Positions 43,872 to 54,489 of a DNA stretch of 64,000 bases are shown here, one piece after another. Each line of letters begins with the position of its first letter. Within the stretch, counting starts at the first letter, position 1. A model generated the notes under the pieces. That model was not told the origin of the DNA. It saw only the letters and a program-made list of their open reading frames with translations, and made no database searches. Both the position numbers and the translations under genes were made by a program. This stretch comes from Olivibacter domesticus (GTDB lineage Bacteria > Bacteroidota > Bacteroidia > Sphingobacteriales > Sphingobacteriaceae): assembly GCF_900109575.1 (NCBI RefSeq), contig NZ_FOAF01000004.1, positions 348,461 to 412,460 of the forward strand. The letters run 5' to 3'.

Positions 43872-44675
43872 ATGTCTAAAATCACCATCATAGGAAGCGG
43901 AAATATTGGTTTATCTTTAGCAAAGGGATTACTCGCTAAAAACTATTGCCAAGCGTCAGATATTGTTTTAACACGAAGGAACATCAAAAATATGACGGCC
44001 GAAGCAGCTCTTGGATTTAACCTTTCCGATGATAATGCACAGGCAGTAGCGAGCGCTGAGATCGTGGTACTTGCTGTGCTTCCTCAGCAACTTAATCATG
44101 TTTTAGATCAAATATCAACTACTGTTAAGCCAACTAATCAATTAATCGTTTCTGTCATATCCGGTGTAAGCTGTCAGGATATTCGCAGTAAACTGGGCGA
44201 AGAAACAGCAGTTATCCGAGCCATGCCTAACACAGCTATTGCCATAGGCCAATCAATGACCTGTATCGCATCTGATAAAGCAACAGATGAGCATATGGCG
44301 GAGGTTACGCGCTTATTCGAAACTGTTGGAGCGGTTGTTACCATCAATGAAGATTTAATGACTTCTGCCACCGCTTTATGCGCCTGCGGCATCGCTTTCT
44401 TTTTACGAAGTATCAGAGCCGCTTCACAGGGGGGCGTTGAGATAGGCTTCCATGCACACGATGCGTTAAAGATGGCTATTCAAACCGCTAAAGGAGCTGC
44501 AGATTTATTATTACAAATGCAAAGTCATCCTGAAAGCGAAATAGACAAAGTAACCTCTCCAAAAGGTTGCACTATTGCAGGTTTAAATGAGATGGAGCAT
44601 AATGGATTTAGCTCCGCCTTTATCAAAGGAATCAAACTTTCTGCCGAAAGAGCAGGCGGATTATACAAGAATTAA
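43872..44675 (+). CDS. proC: Pyrroline-5-carboxylate reductase
   Basis: 267 residues. Rossmann motif IIGSGNIGLSLAKGLL at the N-terminus, AMPNTA (conserved P5C reductase motif) and C-terminal region with TSPKGCTIAGLNEME. It makes proline from pyrroline-5-carboxylate. Its presence inside the arginine operon links proline and arginine synthesis, both from glutamate. The stop codon is followed after one base by the deacylase start. Confidence 0.95.
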   Translation: MSKITIIGSGNIGLSLAKGLLAKNYCQASDIVLTRRNIKNMTAEAALGFNLSDDNAQAVASAEIVVLAVLPQQLNHVLDQISTTVKPTNQLIVSVISGVSCQDIRSKLGEETAVIRAMPNTAIAIGQSMTCIASDKATDEHMAEVTRLFETVGAVVTINEDLMTSATALCACGIAFFLRSIRAASQGGVEIGFHAHDALKMAIQTAKGAADLLLQMQSHPESEIDKVTSPKGCTIAGLNEMEHNGFSSAFIKGIKLSAERAGGLYKN

Positions 44676-44676
44676 A

Positions 44677-45738
44677 ATGGATGATCAATTAATCGAGGAT
44701 AGTATCGTTTTATTAAAAAGTTTAATAGGTATATCGTCATTCAGTAAGGAAGAAAACCAAACAGCTGATACCATACAACGGTTTTTTTCAGATAGAGGAG
44801 TACCTTCTCATCGAAAACAAAACAATGTATGGGCATATAATAAACACTACGACACCTCAAAACCTACTATCCTGCTTAATTCGCACCATGATACCGTAAA
44901 ACCAAACACAGGTTATACACGAGATCCTTTCCTAGCCGAAGTGATAGAGGGGAAACTATATGGACTTGGAAGCAACGACGCTGGCGGGCCGCTAGTCTCT
45001 CTCATAGCTGCTTTTCTTTATTTTTACGACCAAGAAGGGCTTCAATACAACCTGTGTTTAGCGGCAACTGCCGAAGAGGAAATTTCCGGCAAAAATGGTA
45101 TTGAATTGATACTGCCTGACCTTGGCCCTTTAGATTTTGCCATTGTTGGAGAACCAACTCAAATGCAACTGGCGATAGCCGAACGGGGCCTCATGGTGTT
45201 AGATTGTACTGCTCATGGACAATCGGGACATGCCGCTAGAGAAGAGGGCGAAAATGCTATATATAAAGCGTTAAAAGATATCGAGTGGTTTAAATCATAT
45301 CAATTTCCAAAAGAATCAGCTTTATTCGGACCTATAAAAATGAATGTTACCATCATTAATGCCGGGTCCCAACATAATGTAGTACCCGCAACTTGTGATT
45401 TTGTGGTTGATGTAAGAACAACAGACGCTTATCGTAACGAGGAAGTATTGGCAATTATCCGACAAAATATCTTATCAGATGCTAAACCTCGTTCTACAAG
45501 GCTCAATCCATCTTCCATATCTCCTGATCATCCATTTGTGAAAGCAGGGATTTCATTGGGCAGAAAAACATTTGGCTCTCCAACTATGAGCGACCAAGCC
45601 TTACTCAATATTCCTTCATTAAAAATAGGTCCTGGAGATTCGGCCAGATCACATAGTGCAAATGAATTTATTTACATTAGCGAAATTGAAGAGAGTATTT
45701 CTTTATACAAAGAAATGCTTCATCGTGTTATCTTTTAA
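44677..45738 (+). CDS. argE: M20 deacylase, N-acylcitrulline/N-acylornithine type
   Basis: 353 residues from ATG 44677; an earlier in-frame ATG at 44587 lies inside proC and is rejected. Dinuclear-metal M20 motifs: NSHHDTVKP, GSNDAGGPL, ATAEEEISG, VGEPT, plus the dimerisation domain. It would remove the acetyl or succinyl group from the citrulline (or ornithine) intermediate, which this linear pathway requires because no argJ is present. It begins one base after the proC stop. Confidence 0.92.
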   Translation: MDDQLIEDSIVLLKSLIGISSFSKEENQTADTIQRFFSDRGVPSHRKQNNVWAYNKHYDTSKPTILLNSHHDTVKPNTGYTRDPFLAEVIEGKLYGLGSNDAGGPLVSLIAAFLYFYDQEGLQYNLCLAATAEEEISGKNGIELILPDLGPLDFAIVGEPTQMQLAIAERGLMVLDCTAHGQSGHAAREEGENAIYKALKDIEWFKSYQFPKESALFGPIKMNVTIINAGSQHNVVPATCDFVVDVRTTDAYRNEEVLAIIRQNILSDAKPRSTRLNPSSISPDHPFVKAGISLGRKTFGSPTMSDQALLNIPSLKIGPGDSARSHSANEFIYISEIEESISLYKEMLHRVIF

Positions 45739-45835
45739 AACATAAAAATTTAAATATTGCAAAATAATCATTATATCCTTAGTATTTAAATAATTAATTT
45801 AGGGTATTATGAGCTTCAAAATAGTATAGATACGA

Positions 45836-47167
45836 ATGAAACTTTGGCAAAAAGAAACGGCAGTTGAGCAGTCGGTCGAAAAATTTACAGTAGGTAATGA
45901 TCAAGAGATGGATCTCCACCTGGCTTCATTTGATGTATTGGGGTCTTTGGCACATACACAAATGCTCGAGAGCATTGGTTTGCTTACTAAGAAAGAACTG
46001 AGCTTGATCCAGAAAGAGCTAAAACAATTATATAAAGAGATCCAAGCTGACGATTTTAAGATTGATGAACATGTAGAAGACATTCACTCTCAAATTGAAC
46101 TTTTGCTTACACAACGAATAGGCGAAGCTGGAAAGAAAATACACAGTGGAAGGTCCAGAAATGACCAGGTGTTGGTTGATCTAAAACTCTATTTCAGAAG
46201 TGAAATAAAAAAAATCGTCGAAGGCACACAGGAACTGTTTAAATTATTGATTCAACTAAGTAATACCCATAAGGATGTATTAATGCCTGGTTATACACAT
46301 CTACAAATTGCCATGCCTTCCTCTTTTGGATTATGGTTTGGCGCATATGCCGAGAGCTTAGTGGACGATCTGGAATTAATGCTTGCAGCATGGAAAGTTT
46401 GTAATAAAAACCCACTTGGATCTGCCGCTGGTTATGGTTCTTCTTTTCCATTAAACCGTACGCTAACTACTGAATTATTGGGTTTTGAAACACTCAATTA
46501 CAATGTGGTTTATGCCCAAATGGGTAGAGGAAAGACAGAGCGTATACTGGCACAAGGTATGAGTACTATAGCCGCAACATTGGCCAAAATGGCTATGGAC
46601 GCTTGCCTTTACATGAGTCAAAATTTTGGGTTTATAAGCTTCCCAGATGAGCTCACAACAGGGTCGAGTATTATGCCTCACAAAAAAAATCCCGATGTTT
46701 TCGAGCTTATACGTTCACGTTGTAATAAAATCCAGGCGCTGCCAAATGAGATAGCCTTGATGACAACGAATTTACCTATGGGGTATCATAGAGATCTGCA
46801 ATTATTAAAGGAAAATTTATTCCCCGCTTTTCGGTCGCTCAACGAATGCCTTCAAATGACAGTTTTGATGCTGAGTAATATCCGGATCAATTCAACTATT
46901 TTAGATGATCCCAAATATAATTATTTATTTAGTGTTGAGGTGGTGAATAATGAAGTGCTTAAAGGAGTACCTTTCAGAGAGGCTTATAAGAATATTGGCC
47001 TATCCATAGAAAATGGCTCATTTCGGCCGATAAAGGAGGTAAAACACACCCACGAAGGGAGTATAGGCAACCTACAGAATAACGAAATAAAAAATCTTTT
47101 TGAAAAGGTTATTGCCGAATTTGGTTTCAGCAAAGTAGACAAGGCACTAAAGGATCTTTTACGATAA
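45836..47167 (+). CDS. argH: Argininosuccinate lyase
   Basis: 443 residues, fumarase/aspartase superfamily with signature GSSIMPHKKNPD and the N-terminal SRNDQVLVD motif. It splits argininosuccinate into arginine and fumarate, the last step. It ends the operon, 97 bases after argE, and is followed by a hairpin terminator. Confidence 0.96.
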   Translation: MKLWQKETAVEQSVEKFTVGNDQEMDLHLASFDVLGSLAHTQMLESIGLLTKKELSLIQKELKQLYKEIQADDFKIDEHVEDIHSQIELLLTQRIGEAGKKIHSGRSRNDQVLVDLKLYFRSEIKKIVEGTQELFKLLIQLSNTHKDVLMPGYTHLQIAMPSSFGLWFGAYAESLVDDLELMLAAWKVCNKNPLGSAAGYGSSFPLNRTLTTELLGFETLNYNVVYAQMGRGKTERILAQGMSTIAATLAKMAMDACLYMSQNFGFISFPDELTTGSSIMPHKKNPDVFELIRSRCNKIQALPNEIALMTTNLPMGYHRDLQLLKENLFPAFRSLNECLQMTVLMLSNIRINSTILDDPKYNYLFSVEVVNNEVLKGVPFREAYKNIGLSIENGSFRPIKEVKHTHEGSIGNLQNNEIKNLFEKVIAEFGFSKVDKALKDLLR

Positions 47168-47176
47168 TGAGATGAG

Positions 47177-47225
47177 AAAGGTAGAAAGGTTATTATTTAG
47201 TTTCCCTTCTACCTTTATTATTATC
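47177..47225 (+). terminator. Terminator between argH and pyrH
   Basis: 13-base arms 47177-47189 and 47204-47216 pair with one mismatch (AAAGGTAGAA / TTCTACCTTT), followed by a T-rich tract on the plus strand. The genes are convergent, so it may serve both. Confidence 0.7.
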
Positions 47226-47247
47226 TTATTATTTTTAACACGAATAA

Positions 47248-47955
47248 TTAATCTTTAACCAAAGTACCGATTACTTCCCCTTTTGCTAAACGAGTAAGGT
47301 TGCCGCTCTTGTTCATATCGAACACGATGATCGGTAACTTATTTTCCTGGCATAAGGTAAAAGCAGTCATATCCATTACATTTAATCCCTGATTATACAC
47401 ATCTTGGAACGTAATCTGATCAAATTTAGTAGCATTTGGATCTTTTTCAGGATCGGCTGTATAGATACCATCCACGCGCGTTCCTTTTAAAACCACATCC
47501 GCATTAATCTCTATTGCTCTTAGAGAAGCAGCGGTATCTGTAGTAAAATATGGATTTCCTGTTCCAGCACCAAAAATCACAATTCTTCCCTTTTCCAAGT
47601 GTCTTACAGCCCTGCGGCGGATAAAAGGTTCGCAAATCTGCTCCATTTTGATCGCCGTTAACAAACGAGTTTTCATACCAGATTTCTCCAACGCATCTTG
47701 CAGGGCCATGCTATTAATAACTGTTGCTAACATACCCATGTAATCGGCTTGCACACGATCCATACCTGCCTTTTCAGCGCTTAAACCTCTATAAATATTA
47801 CCTCCTCCTATCACAATTGCAATCTCAACCCCTTCATCGTATACTGTTTTGATTTCTTTTGCATATTGGGCTACACGGTCTATATCTATTCCGTATTGTT
47901 TGCTGCCCATCAAGGCTTCTCCGCTAAGTTTTAGTAGGATACGTTTGTATTTCAT
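47248..47955 (-). CDS. pyrH: UMP kinase
   Basis: 235 residues, amino-acid-kinase fold hexameric bacterial UMP kinase: KLSGEALMG at the N-terminus, [25 protein letters not shown]. It phosphorylates UMP to UDP in the cytoplasm. It stands alone here, convergent with argH and without the usual frr neighbour. Confidence 0.97.
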   Translation of the reverse strand: MKYKRILLKLSGEALMGSKQYGIDIDRVAQYAKEIKTVYDEGVEIAIVIGGGNIYRGLSAEKAGMDRVQADYMGMLATVINSMALQDALEKSGMKTRLLTAIKMEQICEPFIRRRAVRHLEKGRIVIFGAGTGNPYFTTDTAASLRAIEINADVVLKGTRVDGIYTADPEKDPNATKFDQITFQDVYNQGLNVMDMTAFTLCQENKLPIIVFDMNKSGNLTRLAKGEVIGTLVKD

Positions 47956-48354
47956 CAGAATATAATTATTAATGAGTGTAAATGTGAATTGATATTTATA
48001 ATGTTCTTACACTCGGTTTGTTTTATAAGGAAATAATGGAATTTGGCTCTATGTTCTTGCTTTTGATGAGTTCCGTTTTTTACGGGTTCCATTTTTTTTA
48101 ATTCTGGGAGTTAAATGATATTATTAATGGGCCGCTGATCTAATGATAGACAAATCAACCCGCCAAAGATATTAAAAAAATCACAACAAACCAGTTATCT
48201 GTTTAAGCAAGTTTCCACAAGCGTTTAGCAAACAATCTGTTGAACAATTTTTGAACATTTATGTATTTCTACTATCAAATACTTAAAAAAGGGTATGATT
48301 GTTGTACATACGAGCAATAAATCAGTAGATTTTAAAAAACCTTAACACATAACT
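47956..48354. other. Gene-free gap upstream of pyrH and the methyltransferase gene
   Basis: 399 bases between divergent genes. AT-rich; I see no tRNA-like fold, strong hairpin, operator or exact TAnnTTTG box. A near match TATGATTG lies on the plus strand near 48294. Confidence 0.4.
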
Positions 48355-48951
48355 ATGGCTTTTAACCGTTTGAATGCCGCTTTAAAAGAAAGCATAAATG
48401 CCAATAAAATTTTATTCTTCCTATGCTTTCTTCTTTTTATTACTTGGTCTTCTACTTCTGTAGCACAAGAAACAGAAGAACATTTAGATGTTCCTTATGT
48501 ATCAACTAAACCCGAAGTTGTAGAGGCTATGCTTAAAATAGCAAATGTTAATAAGGATGATTTGATTTATGACTTGGGATGTGGTGATGGTAGAATTGTT
48601 ATCATGGCAGCAAAAGAATATGGTGCCAAGGGGGTAGGTGTTGATATTGATCCCTTACGCATAAAAGAGGCTAACGAAAATGCGATTAAGGAGGGAGTAA
48701 CGGATCACGTCACCTTTATTGAGCAAGATTTATTTGAAGTGGACTTTAGTAAGGCTTCTGTTGTAACGCTTTACCTTTTACCTTATGTTAATTTAAAACT
48801 TCGCCCCCTACTTTTAGAAAAATTAAAACCTGGTACCAGAGTTGTTTCAAACGAATTTGACATGGGCGATTGGAAACCAGAAAAGCAGATAACTGTCGGT
48901 GGGTCGACCCTTTACTTTTGGACAATACCGGAAAAAGGCACAGTTAATTAG
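48355..48951 (+). CDS. Class I SAM methyltransferase with an N-terminal signal/anchor segment
   Basis: 198 residues. After a hydrophobic stretch (about 20-40, ending SVAQ) comes a Rossmann methyltransferase core with motif I DLGCGDGRI, motif II VGVDIDP, and the phrase LYLLPYVNLKLRPLLLEKLKPGTRVVS. The pattern resembles the small FAM173/ATPSCKMT-like lysine methyltransferase group. The hydrophobic N-terminus predicts export or membrane anchoring, odd for a SAM-dependent enzyme; the anchor may face the cytoplasm. Substrate unknown. It is 50 bases before hemW. Confidence 0.8.
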   Translation: MAFNRLNAALKESINANKILFFLCFLLFITWSSTSVAQETEEHLDVPYVSTKPEVVEAMLKIANVNKDDLIYDLGCGDGRIVIMAAKEYGAKGVGVDIDPLRIKEANENAIKEGVTDHVTFIEQDLFEVDFSKASVVTLYLLPYVNLKLRPLLLEKLKPGTRVVSNEFDMGDWKPEKQITVGGSTLYFWTIPEKGTVN

Positions 48952-49001
48952 ACAATAGCCGAGAAATTATTTATTTATCCGAATAACACTAACTTTGCCG
49001 A

Positions 49002-50135
49002 ATGGCGGGTGTTTATTTTCATATTCCTTTTTGTAAGCAGGCTTGTCACTACTGCGATTTTCATTTTAGTACTTCTTTCAAGCATAAAGATGAAATGCTG
49101 CAAGCGATGTTACAGGAAATTAACCTTCAAGCAAACTACTTAGAAAATGAGGAGATCGAGACGCTATATTTTGGTGGTGGCACCCCCTCCTTGCTTGAAA
49201 CAGATGATATCAACGCTTTAATTGACGAAATAGCCAAGCGCCACACTATTAAGGATAACGCAGAAATCACCTTGGAAGCGAACCCTGACGACCTTCATAT
49301 AAAGAAGGTTAAAGAATTACGAGAAACACCCATTAACCGATTTAGTATAGGAGTTCAATCTTTCTATGAAGAAGATTTAGTGTGGATGAACCGCGCCCAT
49401 AGTGCTTCAGAAGCAGACAGTAGTATAAAAAGGGTACAAGACGCTGGTTTCGAAAACATAACAGCCGACCTTATTTACGGATTCCCACTACTAACCGATG
49501 TCAAGTGGAAGGCCAATATTGATAAGCTCTTAGCTTATAACATTCCTCATATTTCTGCCTACAGCATGACGGTAGAAGCTAAAACAGCGTTAGCTCATTT
49601 CATTAAAAGCGGTAAGCAAAAAGCTATGAACGAAGAACAAAGCGCGAATCAATTCTATATATTAAGTGATATTTTAACTAATGCAGGCTTTGAGCATTAT
49701 GAGATATCCAATTACGCGCGACCTCAATCATATGCCGTTCACAATACGAACTATTGGAAGTCAAGGCCGTATCTGGGCATTGGCCCTTCGGCTCATTCTT
49801 TTAACGGTAAGCAAAGACAATGGAATATCAACAACAATGCGCAATATATTTCAAGCCTATTAAAGCAAATAATTCCTGCAGAAATTGAAAACCTAACGCT
49901 ATATGACAAAATAAATGAATATATCATGACTTCTTTACGTACTATGTGGGGTATGGACCTCAGCCTAGTCGAACGTCAGTATGGTGATGACTATAAAAGG
50001 AAAATCGTTAAAAAAATAGCTAGCTTTGAAGACGCTAATCAGGCGATTTTAAACAATGGCACAATCACTTTAACATTCAATGGTAAGTTAGTTGCAGATC
50101 AGATCGCTGCTGATTTATTTTTTGACGAAGAATAA
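49002..50135 (+). CDS. hemW: HemW-type radical SAM protein (haem chaperone)
   Basis: 377 residues. Radical SAM cluster Cys11, Cys15, Cys18 (CKQACHYCDF), followed by the family motifs FGGGTPSLL and NRFSIGVQSF, and the C-terminal HemW domain. The Cys that hemN uses for a second SAM is not evident, in line with HemW, which transfers haem rather than acting as coproporphyrinogen oxidase. The stop is 13 bases before the SDR start. Confidence 0.92.
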   Translation: MAGVYFHIPFCKQACHYCDFHFSTSFKHKDEMLQAMLQEINLQANYLENEEIETLYFGGGTPSLLETDDINALIDEIAKRHTIKDNAEITLEANPDDLHIKKVKELRETPINRFSIGVQSFYEEDLVWMNRAHSASEADSSIKRVQDAGFENITADLIYGFPLLTDVKWKANIDKLLAYNIPHISAYSMTVEAKTALAHFIKSGKQKAMNEEQSANQFYILSDILTNAGFEHYEISNYARPQSYAVHNTNYWKSRPYLGIGPSAHSFNGKQRQWNINNNAQYISSLLKQIIPAEIENLTLYDKINEYIMTSLRTMWGMDLSLVERQYGDDYKRKIVKKIASFEDANQAILNNGTITLTFNGKLVADQIAADLFFDEE

Positions 50136-50148
50136 CCAACCCGTAGAA

Positions 50149-50970
50149 ATGAGGAATAAAAAAAACAAAAACATAGCCTCTGCTAGCCAAGTGATCTGGA
50201 TTATCGGTGCCTCTTCCGGCATTGGAGAAGCCCTTGCTAGACATTATAGTGCTTCGGGGGCAAAGCTTATTCTTTCAGCCCGTTCAAGAGACAAGCTCTA
50301 TAGTGTTAAATCAACATGTAAAGGAAACCCGATGAATACGCACGTACTCCCACTAAATCTTGAAAATATAGCGGATCTTAATCAGCATGCGCAGGAAGCA
50401 TTGCGTATCTTTGGAAGAATAGACATTTTAATACATTCGGCAGGCGTTACTCAAAGGGCGCTCGCACTAGACACAGACATTACAGTGGCCCAAAAAATCA
50501 TGAATATCAATTATTGGGGGCCTGTAGCACTCACACAGGCTGTCCTTCCAACAATGATAAAACAGGGAAGTGGGCATCTTGTGGTTATAAGCAGTCTAAT
50601 GGGAAAAATAGGAACGCGTTTTAGATCGTCATATGCGGCCTCCAAACATGCTCTACATGGTTATTTTGAGTCGTTGAGATCGGAAATTTATGATGACAAT
50701 ATTGACATAAGCATGGTCTGCCCCGGCTTTGTTAGCACCTCGTTGGGAGAAAAAGCATTGAAAGGGAATGGCGAATTGTACCAAAAGAAAGATAACATTC
50801 ACAATGACGCCATGTCTGCCGACAAATTTGTAAGCAAACTTGCTCCCTATCTCCATAAACGAAAAGAGGAAATATTTATAGCAGGTAGTGAAATTAAAGT
50901 TATCTGGGCAAGCAAATACCTCCCAGGAAAGTTATTTAGAAAAAAAATGCGTGAGGCGAAGGTTATTTAA
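50149..50970 (+). CDS. Short-chain dehydrogenase/reductase
   Basis: 273 residues from ATG 50149; a longer frame from 50092 overlaps hemW and is rejected. NAD(P)-binding GASSGIG (20-26), Ser149 region, catalytic Tyr162 and Lys166 (YAASK). C-terminal hydrophobic/basic tail. Resembles DHRS7-like SDRs; substrate unknown. It follows hemW closely and probably shares its transcript. Confidence 0.92.
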   Translation: MRNKKNKNIASASQVIWIIGASSGIGEALARHYSASGAKLILSARSRDKLYSVKSTCKGNPMNTHVLPLNLENIADLNQHAQEALRIFGRIDILIHSAGVTQRALALDTDITVAQKIMNINYWGPVALTQAVLPTMIKQGSGHLVVISSLMGKIGTRFRSSYAASKHALHGYFESLRSEIYDDNIDISMVCPGFVSTSLGEKALKGNGELYQKKDNIHNDAMSADKFVSKLAPYLHKRKEEIFIAGSEIKVIWASKYLPGKLFRKKMREAKVI

Positions 50971-51047
50971 GGGGTCTCGGCTGCTTATTACACAAGAATT
51001 TGTTAGTTGCAAACTTAAATTCTAGGTTTAAGTTTTGTCTGCGTACG

Positions 51048-52289
51048 CTATGACTTAAACCTAGCTATGTAATCCATAATTTTCTGTGTTGCTCCCGCCT
51101 GTTGTTGAACATATCCAAAAGCTCTCTCGCCAGCGATTTGCCTTGTGTGCTCGTCTTGAAATCTTTCAAAAACATCCACAAATTCTTGTAAGTTGTGTAC
51201 GCTAAAAGCAGCTTTTGCACCAATTAAATCTTTTGCCTCTTGAAATTTATGGTACTCAGGACCAAACACCACCGGTACGCCATAAGTTGCTGCTTCCAAA
51301 ATATTATGAATACCAACACCGAAGCCCCCACCGATATAAGCCATATCAGCATATCCGTATAGGTAAGATAACATTCCGATATTATCGATGATCAGCACAT
51401 ATGGCTCTTTACCATGCACAATATCTGCACCAGCATTGAGTACTGAAAAGCGAACACTATCCTTAAAACGGCTATCAACTTCTTTTAAATGTAGTGCATC
51501 AATTATATGTGGCGCAATAATCAACTTCCATTCCGGATATACTTGCCTCCATGCCATTAGTAGTTCCTCATCGGGTAGCCAGGTGCTTCCTGCTACTAAA
51601 ACTTTATTACTGGCTACAAACGTTGATATGATATCAATATTTCTTTTTTTTAATGAAAGATTGGCTACCCTATCAAACCGAGTATCTCCCGTGAGTGTAA
51701 CGGCATCAATACCGATCTCCTGTAATAATATTACGCTCTCCTGATTTTGCACAAAGAAATGCTTTACATAATAAAGGGTAGATCTAAAAAAGCCTCCATA
51801 CCATTTAAAAAAAGGTTGACTTTTTCTAAATATGGCCGAAACTAAATAAAGAGGTATGTTTCGCTGATGCAGTAGTTTTAAGTAATTGTGCCAAAATTCA
51901 TATTTGACGAAAAAGACCTCTTCAGGCTTTATCAAATCAATAAATTTCTTAGCATTTCCTGGTGTATCCGCAGGAAGGTAAAAAACATGGTCGGCCTTTG
52001 CATAATTAGCCCTTACATCATAGCCAGACGGAGAAAAAAAGGTAACTACAATAGTCTTTTCAGGAAAATATTCCCGATAAGCCTCCAAAACAGTACGTCC
52101 CTGTTCGAACTCTCCCAACGAAGCGAAATGAAACCATACGTGCGACTTTGACCTATCAATTTTGCTCTCAATTAACTGGAATAAACCCTTACGTCCATCT
52201 CTCCATTTTTGAACTCTCTGGTTAAAGGGCGCCATCATAAACACAAGAGCTTGCCCCAAATAAATACCGATGTTATAAAGAATCCACAT
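51048..52289 (-). CDS. waaA: 3-deoxy-D-manno-octulosonic acid (Kdo) transferase
   Basis: 413 residues from ATG 52289; the in-frame ATG at 52358 adds residues overlapping the region before the neighbouring divergent gene and is rejected. N-terminal membrane anchor (MWILYNIGIYLGQALVFM), GT-B glycosyltransferase with WFHFASLGEFEQGR near the N-terminus and donor-site motifs PEVVFG-like VFGPEYHKFQEAKDLI. It adds Kdo to lipid A at the inner membrane's cytoplasmic face. Divergent from the UXS-like gene. Confidence 0.95.
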   Translation of the reverse strand: MWILYNIGIYLGQALVFMMAPFNQRVQKWRDGRKGLFQLIESKIDRSKSHVWFHFASLGEFEQGRTVLEAYREYFPEKTIVVTFFSPSGYDVRANYAKADHVFYLPADTPGNAKKFIDLIKPEEVFFVKYEFWHNYLKLLHQRNIPLYLVSAIFRKSQPFFKWYGGFFRSTLYYVKHFFVQNQESVILLQEIGIDAVTLTGDTRFDRVANLSLKKRNIDIISTFVASNKVLVAGSTWLPDEELLMAWRQVYPEWKLIIAPHIIDALHLKEVDSRFKDSVRFSVLNAGADIVHGKEPYVLIIDNIGMLSYLYGYADMAYIGGGFGVGIHNILEAATYGVPVVFGPEYHKFQEAKDLIGAKAAFSVHNLQEFVDVFERFQDEHTRQIAGERAFGYVQQQAGATQKIMDYIARFKS

Positions 52290-52416
52290 AAAAGACAGGA
52301 ATTTAGTACAATATATTATTGTTTCCGTACGGTAATTGTTTACCTTAAGAAACGGCAATTATATTCAATTTGTTTATCTTCGCCAAAGAATATTCATAAC
52401 AATTTGCGTTAACATT

Positions 52417-53400
52417 ATGCCGAGAGAACGAATACTTATTACGGGCGCCGCAGGCTTTTTAGGCTCCCACCTTTGTGATAGGTTCATTAAAGAGGATTTT
52501 CACGTAATAGGAATGGATAATCTAATTACTGGAGATCTACGAAATATCGAACATTTATTTCAACTTGAAAATTTTGAATTTTACAATCATGATGTTTCTA
52601 AATTTGTACATGTTCCTGGCAAGTTAGATTATATACTTCATTTTGCTTCACCTGCCAGCCCTATAGATTACTTACGAATACCTATTCAGACACTGAAGGT
52701 CGGATCATTAGGCACTCACAATCTGCTAGGCCTAGCACGAGCAAAGAAATCACGTATATTAGTAGCCTCTACTTCAGAAGTATACGGAGATCCGGCAGTT
52801 AGCCCTCAGTCAGAAGGATATTGGGGAAATGTGAATCCTGTTGGACCACGGGGAGTATACGATGAAGCTAAACGCTTTCAAGAGGCTATTACAATGGCAT
52901 ATCATACTTTTCATGGCCTAGATACCCGCATTGTTAGAATATTTAATACTTATGGCCCACGTATGCGACTCAATGACGGCAGGGTATTACCCGCCTTTAT
53001 TGGACAAGCATTGAGAGGAGAAGACTTGACAGTCTTCGGCGACGGATCTCAAACGCGATCATTTTGCTATGTTGATGACGAGATAGAAGGGATCTATCGT
53101 TTACTCATGAGTAATTACACACAGCCTATGAATATAGGCAACCCCGATGAAATCACGATCAAACAGTTTGGGGAAGAGATCATCAAATTGACAGGAACTA
53201 AACAAAAGTTAATTTACAAAGATTTACCTGCAGATGATCCTAAACAACGGCAACCAGATATTACCAAGGCCAAAGAGATACTAGGATGGAGCCCAAAGGT
53301 AAACAGAGCGGAAGGATTAAAAATAACTTACGAATACTTCAAATCATTACCAGAACAGGAAATAAAACATAAGGATTTTACGTATTATAACAAGCATTAA
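52417..53400 (+). CDS. UDP-glucuronate decarboxylase-like extended SDR
   Basis: 327 residues from ATG 52417; the longer frame begins inside the waaA leader and is rejected. NAD motif [10 protein letters not shown] (10-19), catalytic YDEAK, and the UXS hallmarks [11 protein letters not shown] and [10 protein letters not shown]. Such enzymes convert UDP-glucuronate to UDP-xylose, used in surface polysaccharides. It is 9 bases ahead of galE. Confidence 0.88.
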   Translation: MPRERILITGAAGFLGSHLCDRFIKEDFHVIGMDNLITGDLRNIEHLFQLENFEFYNHDVSKFVHVPGKLDYILHFASPASPIDYLRIPIQTLKVGSLGTHNLLGLARAKKSRILVASTSEVYGDPAVSPQSEGYWGNVNPVGPRGVYDEAKRFQEAITMAYHTFHGLDTRIVRIFNTYGPRMRLNDGRVLPAFIGQALRGEDLTVFGDGSQTRSFCYVDDEIEGIYRLLMSNYTQPMNIGNPDEITIKQFGEEIIKLTGTKQKLIYKDLPADDPKQRQPDITKAKEILGWSPKVNRAEGLKITYEYFKSLPEQEIKHKDFTYYNKH

Positions 53401-53409
53401 ATAGTTTTT

Positions 53410-54441
53410 ATGAGCAAAATATTAGTTACCGGAGGTACCGGCTACATTGGTTCGCACACGGTGGTTGAACTTCAAAATGCTGGCTATACACCTATCATTA
53501 TCGATGATTTATCGAACTCCAATAAAGGCGTTTTAAAACAGATTGAAGCCATCACAGGTATTGCCCCGCTATTTCATGAGTTTGACCTTTGCAATGAGAA
53601 ACAAGTTACTGACTTTGTTAACAATAATACGGATATAACCGGGGTGATACACTTCGCTGCTAGTAAAGCCGTTGGCGAGTCTGTTGATGAACCACTAAAA
53701 TATTATCGAAACAACTTTTTTTCATTAATCAACTTGTTAAATGCTTATAAGGGTAAAGAAATAAATTTTGTTTTTTCTTCTAGCTGTACAGTATATGGCC
53801 AACCAGAGCAGCTACCAGTAACTGAAAGTGCACCGGTACAAAAGGCCGAGTCTCCCTACGGCAATACCAAACAAGTTGCCGAAGAAATCCTAGCCGATAC
53901 CGCAAAAGCTTTCCAAAACTATCACATCATTGCCTTACGTTATTTTAATCCCGTTGGAGCCCATGAAAGTGCATTGATTGGCGAACTTCCTTTGGGTGTC
54001 CCACAAAACTTAGTCCCTTTCATTACACAAACGGCTATTGGAAAACGCGAAAAGATAACGGTATTCGGTAATGACTATGACACGCCCGACGGATCTGCAA
54101 TTAGGGACTATATTCATGTAGTGGATTTAGCGAAGGCTCATGTTGCTGCTATCAAACGCATGGAAGAAAATAAATCTGAAAACAACTATGAAGTTTTTAA
54201 TATTGGTACGGGAAAAGGGCTTTCAGTACTCGAAATAATAAATGCTTTTGAAGCCTCCACCGGTGTTAAACTTAACTATCAAATTGGTCCCCGGAGAGCT
54301 GGTGATATAGAAAAGGTTTGGGGCGATGTTTCCAAATCCACTAACATATTGGGTTGGAAAGCTGCACTTGACATCAACGAAATGATGCGTTCAGCTTGGG
54401 TTTGGGAATTATATTTAAAAGAAAATACACCATTTGGTTAA
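53410..54441 (+). CDS. galE: UDP-glucose 4-epimerase
   Basis: 343 residues, extended SDR: GGTGYIGSHT at the N-terminus, catalytic SPYGNTK, RYFNPVGAHESALIGE and RDYIHVVDLA, all diagnostic of GalE. It interconverts UDP-glucose and UDP-galactose. Middle gene of three nucleotide-sugar enzymes on one strand. Confidence 0.95.
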   Translation: MSKILVTGGTGYIGSHTVVELQNAGYTPIIIDDLSNSNKGVLKQIEAITGIAPLFHEFDLCNEKQVTDFVNNNTDITGVIHFAASKAVGESVDEPLKYYRNNFFSLINLLNAYKGKEINFVFSSSCTVYGQPEQLPVTESAPVQKAESPYGNTKQVAEEILADTAKAFQNYHIIALRYFNPVGAHESALIGELPLGVPQNLVPFITQTAIGKREKITVFGNDYDTPDGSAIRDYIHVVDLAKAHVAAIKRMEENKSENNYEVFNIGTGKGLSVLEIINAFEASTGVKLNYQIGPRRAGDIEKVWGDVSKSTNILGWKAALDINEMMRSAWVWELYLKENTPFG

Positions 54442-54489
54442 ATGTGATAGCTTTCGCAGCCAAGTTTCAAAAATTAAAATTTAATTATA

